Under the pieces are notes generated by a model, which was not told the DNA's origin, did no database searches, and was given only the letters and a program-made list of their open reading frames with translations. From positions 3,117,324 to 3,181,323 of the forward strand of contig BDGG01000001.1 of NCBI GenBank assembly GCA_001949185.1: a stretch of DNA of 64,000 bases. The letters are read 5' to 3'. Both the position numbers and the translations under genes were made by a program. Positions 60,553 to 64,000 of this stretch are shown in pieces; the stretch's first letter is position 1, and the number at the start of each line of letters is the position of its first letter. This DNA comes from Ramazzottius varieornatus (lineage: Eukaryota; Tardigrada; Eutardigrada; Parachela; Ramazzottiidae).

Positions 60553-63099
60553 ATGGCTCGGTATGCTCAAGAAGTCCCGAAAAAACACATGGGTCGTGTT
60601 TCCAAGCCCAGGAGCTCCGCCAAAAGATGCCAGGAAGACGAGAAAGAGAACGGAGCGCCGACCACCGGAAGCTCCCCTTTGTTCCTGAAGGACATCTCCA
60701 ATATCGCTTCCCATCCATCCCCGCACTCCATCATCCTTCGACCAACGCGTTCAGACTCTGGCCATTCCAGCTCAGCCGACGAGAACAGCCATTCGACTAC
60801 TCTTTGTTCGCCCAACAAGCAGTTGCAAATCGGAACGCTTCTGCAGGACGAAGCTCGGAATGGATTGGAATGGCTGGATGAGGCTGAGTGCCCGGAAAAG
60901 ATTCTTCAGGTGCATGGACGTTTCGCCAAGCTGAATGTGGAGTTCGGAAGGGGGTCATTCAAGACAGTGTACAAAGGACAGGATATGGAAAATGGATCAA
61001 CGATCGCCTGGTGCGAATCTCGAATCTCCAAGAAGGACCACAAGAGATTCAAGATCGAAGCTGACTTGCTGAAACGTCTGCAGCATCCAAGCATTATCCG
61101 CTTCTACGACTACTGGGAAGTGGTGGAGAGACAGACCAGGGAGAAGTACTTCGTTCTCATTACGGAATTCATGACATCAGGCACTCTTCGTTCTTACCTG
61201 AAGAACTTTTCTTCCAAAGTTCCTATGCGAGTCATCAAGTCGTGGTGCAGGAAGATCCTGAAAGGTTTAGCCTATCTTCACTCACGAAACCCTGCTGTCA
61301 TTCACAGAGATCTCAAGGTATGTCTGTCCTCCCTTCGAATTTCTCAGTTACTCGACAGGATCATTTTCCAAGTGGCGCATATTTTCGGCCTGTAACATCC
61401 AAAGTGTGCGCCGCTTGGGAAAGCAGTATTGTCGAGTTTCTTTGCTGAGATTTTAGTTGTGTTATTTTGCAGTGTGACAACATCTTCGTCTCCGGAAGCT
61501 CCGGAGCAGTCAAGATCGGGGACCTCGGCCTCGCAGTCATCGCGGATAGGAAAGGAGAAGCTCGGAGTGTGATAGGTACGCCGGAGTTTATGGCTCCCGA
61601 GATCTTCGACGAGCAGTACGACGAGTCGGTGGACGTTTACGCGTTCGGAATGTGTATGGTCGAGATGGTCACTCAACAGTATCCCTATGCGGAATGTGAC
61701 AACGCTGCGCAGATCTACCGAAAGATTACTGGAGGAGTTCGACCACTGGGATACGGAAGAATCGAAGATGTGGCAACGAAGGCTGTCGTGGATCGATGCA
61801 TTCGTTTCTCCAAAACCGAAAGGTAAGCTTGTTACAAATTCGCCTGTGTCTTTTGCACTACGTACCGACCTGTCAGACGCTATGAGAAACGCGTAGTTAT
61901 CTGTGCTTGGGTGCACAGAAGCTCTTTGTAGTGTTTAACCAAGAGCGGAAGGCGTCAGATTTTCGCGAACCTGCATACTGGGATGTTTCGCTCGAGCCAT
62001 GGCTTACTGCATGCAGGTGTTTGACAGCAGAACGCATATTGTTTGCGTTCTATCAGTTTCTCTTCTTTGTGCTTTGAACATCTTTTGACCCAGACTCTAA
62101 TCTGAATATGTTTTCTTTTCGTAGGTATACGGTAAAGGAGTTGCTGGCGCTGGAATACTTCCTGGACGAGTTGGATGTCCGGGTGGAGTTGGTTGATCGT
62201 GATCGGGCCATCAGTTACGAGGGCAGTACTGTGTCAGTCCTTGTTCGCTACCCAGAAAAGCTGGCCAGCAAGTGTAAGATTGGTGATTCCAGAGCGGTTC
62301 AGATCTCGCTGAATGTGCTGACAGATGACCCAGAAGTCATCGTCTCTGATATGGTCAAGCGCTCCCTGATGCCTGATTGCGATAACGTTCCCACCAACGT
62401 TGTGCGTCAGCTTCGTGAGCGAATGGCCGAAGTCCGGAAGGAACAGAGCTGGCATCAACTGAGTCGACTCCAGAGCAGGGCAGTCTCCTCACCTCTGGAG
62501 AAGTCTTCCACCGACGTATCTGATGCAGGTAACCAAGAAGTGGCGCCTGGCAAACTAACTCGACTGGATCGTTGTCCCAATTGTCGCATGCTGTTGCACT
62601 GTTGCTAGCCGATAGCGTGCGGCGTTTGGAAAGACGATCTTTAATATCGAGCTTGCTTGCCGAGGTCCCAAATAAATTCCATGATACGAAGAGTTTTCAA
62701 CAGACAAATTCAAACAGATTTGAAACATTGATGTCTGTTACAGGTACTCAATTGAACAAGGCCTCGAACTCTTCCCCTCCTTCCTCTCAGGGCTCCTCGC
62801 GTCCGGTTCGTCCTGCCTCGGACCTCCTCGATCTGGACGAGAAGCTGTCGAACATCACCAACTTCTCCGTGATGCGACACGAGTCGGTAAGCTTCAAGCC
62901 TGGCGAAGCGCCAAGACTTCACGTCCGAAAGGTGTCGGATCCTGGTTTGTATTCTTCGAGCGAACTGGCTTCGTTGGACAGTGCTGCGGAACGAGCAGAC
63001 ACTTCGCGAACCCTGACAGCGGAGGTTCAGACTGGTCGATTCAGAGTTGCTCCGACAGCAATGATTGGTGAAGCCAAAGAGAATATTACAGATTTCTAA
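60553..63099 (+). CDS. WNK: WNK (with-no-lysine) Ser/Thr protein kinase, compact form
   Basis: Four exons (60553-61317, 61473-61822, 62125-62528, 62744-63099) encode 624 residues. Kinase domain at ~residues 125-385. The glycine loop is [11 protein letters not shown], whose Lys serves catalysis in WNKs. The usual beta-3 Lys is Cys (TIAWCESRI), the defining WNK feature. HRDLK catalytic loop, DLGLA in place of DFG, and [10 protein letters not shown] are present. Next is an OSR1-C/PF2-like domain ([18 protein letters not shown]). Near the end is GRFRV, an RFxV docking motif for SPAK/OSR1. WNKs sense chloride and cell volume and activate SPAK/OSR1 to control cation-chloride cotransport. It is much shorter than vertebrate WNKs (>2,000 residues). 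Start at 60553 (MARYAQEV) is preferred; the upstream frame is open but looks non-coding. Confidence 0.95.
61346..61449. mobile_element. Palindromic GTGGCGCAC element, copy 13 (WNK intron 1)
   Basis: The most complete hairpin: ACTCGACAGGATCATTTTCC, AAGTGGCGCATATTTTCGGC, CTGTAACATCC, AAAGTGTGCGCCGCTTGGG, TTGTCGAGTTTCTTTGCTGA. It makes up two thirds of the 155-base intron. Confidence 0.92.
62549..62664. mobile_element. Palindromic GTGGCGCAC element, copy 14 (WNK intron 3)
   Basis: GGCAAACTAACTCGACTGG, TTGTCCCAATTGTCGCATGC, CTAGCCGATAGCGTGCGGCG, ATCGAGCTTGCTTGCCGAG. Diverged core, clear outer arms. Confidence 0.85.
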
Positions 63100-63510
63100 G
63101 AACTGACCTAGTCTGAAAATAAACGTGTTGTACACCAGTACAACCAAACCAAAGAACTCTAGTGATAGAATGGTATGTTTACTATTTACTTGGAATCTCT
63201 TCGTTTTAGAAGACTTGCGAATGAGTTTTTGGTGGAAAGCGAGAAATCCTTTTTGATTTTTTCCTTTTCGTCTTTTCCTGCATATCTCATTATTGTATGT
63301 GCAGATATTTTGCAGAATCGAACGTCTTATCATATTACGAATCTTTGCTTTTGTTTTTCTTTCTGGGGCAGAATGATCGCTGGACGATCGTCCCTCTTGC
63401 ACAGCTGGCATTCAATGGACCTTTATATTTCCTAATAAATTGTTTCTAATCTGTACAGTTCGGTACACAAGGTCCAAGCAGAATCTCTGCAGCAAGTTCG
63501 AAGAAAGAAA
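63100..63510. other. Spacer between the convergent WNK and Beclin 1 genes
   Basis: AT-rich shared 3' region. No further feature was recognised. Confidence 0.6.
63118..63123 (+). terminator. Poly(A) signal of WNK
   Basis: AATAAA 19 bases after the WNK stop codon. A second AATAAA follows at about 63434. Confidence 0.55.
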
Positions 63511-63951
63511 TTAGGCTTCGTTAAACTCCCCATGCTGAGAAATGACCCAAGCTAAACCCCATTTCAGGTTAGTGAGCATCCATTTCAGAGCCTTCGTCCA
63601 CTGCTCCACAGAATTAAATTGGGCACGTATACAGTAGCTTGCGCCAGAATGGACATCCTTGATCCTCGCAGGTCCTGGCTCGATGTCGTACGGAAGGCAA
63701 AATCCCGAGTCACTTTTCTCCACCTGCAAAAGAACGTCCCATGGTTGGAGTACATTGTAAAACAGATTATTTGTGTTTGATACCTGAAGTTTGAACTGGT
63801 GAAGGCAATCCAGGAAAGCCACCATGGCGTTGTCGAACTTGGAATCCCAGAAGAACTTGAAGCCGCCGTCTCCGTACAAGGGTAACTTCTTGTTCTGATC
63901 GTCCAGGCATTCGATGTATGAATGACTGCCAAATGGGACTAGTTTATAGCG
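63511..63951 (-). CDS. BECN1: Beclin 1 (ATG6), C-terminal two exons (5' part outside window)
   Basis: Minus-strand exons 63784-63951 and 63511-63723 are separated by a 60-base intron that is itself open in frame. They encode the end of the Beclin evolutionarily conserved (BARA) domain: [58 protein letters not shown] and the hallmark C-terminus [20 protein letters not shown] followed by [10 protein letters not shown]. Beclin 1 is the scaffold of the VPS34 PI3-kinase complex that starts autophagy; the FFW stretch is its membrane-inserting aromatic finger. Only the last ~127 residues are in the window, and upstream exons lie beyond 64000. The retained-intron reading would insert 20 residues not seen in Beclins, so splicing is preferred. 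Confidence 0.95.
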   Translation of the reverse strand, partial: RYKLVPFGSHSYIECLDDQNKKLPLYGDGGFKFFWDSKFDNAMVAFLDCLHQFKLQVSNTNNLFYNVLQPWDVLLQVEKSDSGFCLPYDIEPGPARIKDVHSGASYCIRAQFNSVEQWTKALKWMLTNLKWGLAWVISQHGEFNEA

Positions 63952-64000
63952 CTGAAAAATAAAGTTCATTCTCCTGGCTAGCGAATGTAGCAGAAGGACA

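Noticed and set aside
1-64000. CRISPR arrays, prophage, bacterial operons or horizontally acquired bacterial genes
   Set aside because: No regularly spaced direct repeats and no prokaryotic gene organisation were seen. All coding genes are intron-bearing animal types or eukaryotic transposons.

Overview
The window is about 64 kb of nuclear DNA from an animal with short GT-AG introns. It points to a eutardigrade (water bear). The key evidence is an intact three-exon gene at 19535-20774 (minus) for a CAHS protein, the cytosolic abundant heat-soluble family known only from eutardigrades and linked to survival of drying. The other host genes are ordinary animal orthologues. One assembly gap (540 N) lies at 18408-18947. 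Nothing bacterial, viral or CRISPR-like was seen. All exon models were read by eye from splice sites and reading-frame phase. Every multi-exon host gene below closes in frame across all its junctions.

Layout of host genes: 1-8921 (+) is the last ~2,490 residues of an apolipophorin-type large lipid transfer protein with a C-terminal vWD domain. 9475-10232 (+) is a four-TM protein and 10505-11277 (-) a single-pass protein, both unrecognised. 13424-14697 (+) is ANCHR/ZFYVE19. 15128-17621 (-) is a two-RRM protein with a RING-like tail. 19535-20774 (-) is CAHS. 21667-24339 (-) and 39270-43401 (+) are a pair of SLC16/MCT transporters in opposite orientation. 24674-25638 (-) is a claudin-like protein. 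27057-33261 (+) is Lethal giant larvae (Lgl). 44300-44420 (+) is a 5S rRNA gene. 55831-58359 (+) is a Rab11-FIP3/4 (Nuf-like) protein. 60553-63099 (+) is a compact WNK kinase. 63511-63951 (-) is the C-terminal end of Beclin 1, running off the window.

Mobile DNA is concentrated at 33.7-53 kb. It includes a 2.2-kb DDE transposon with ~130-bp terminal inverted repeats, a pogo-like transposase relic with a Lys/Ala-rich tail, and two decayed hAT transposases. It also includes a 742-bp non-autonomous hAT element (8-bp target duplication, 16-bp perfect ends) that itself carries another inverted-repeat element, and a mariner-type MITE with TA duplications. The most striking pattern is a ~100-bp palindromic element with the core CCAAGTGGCGCACG...CGTGCGCCACTTGG. 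It occurs at least 14 times here, ten of them inside introns of CAHS, both MCTs, Lgl and WNK.

Functionally the window mixes lipid transport, cytoplasmic desiccation protection, small-molecule transport, cell polarity (Lgl, claudin-like), membrane trafficking and cytokinesis (Rab11-FIP, ANCHR), ion/volume signalling (WNK) and autophagy (Beclin 1). There is no sign of co-regulation. The genes are independent neighbours on a chromosome.
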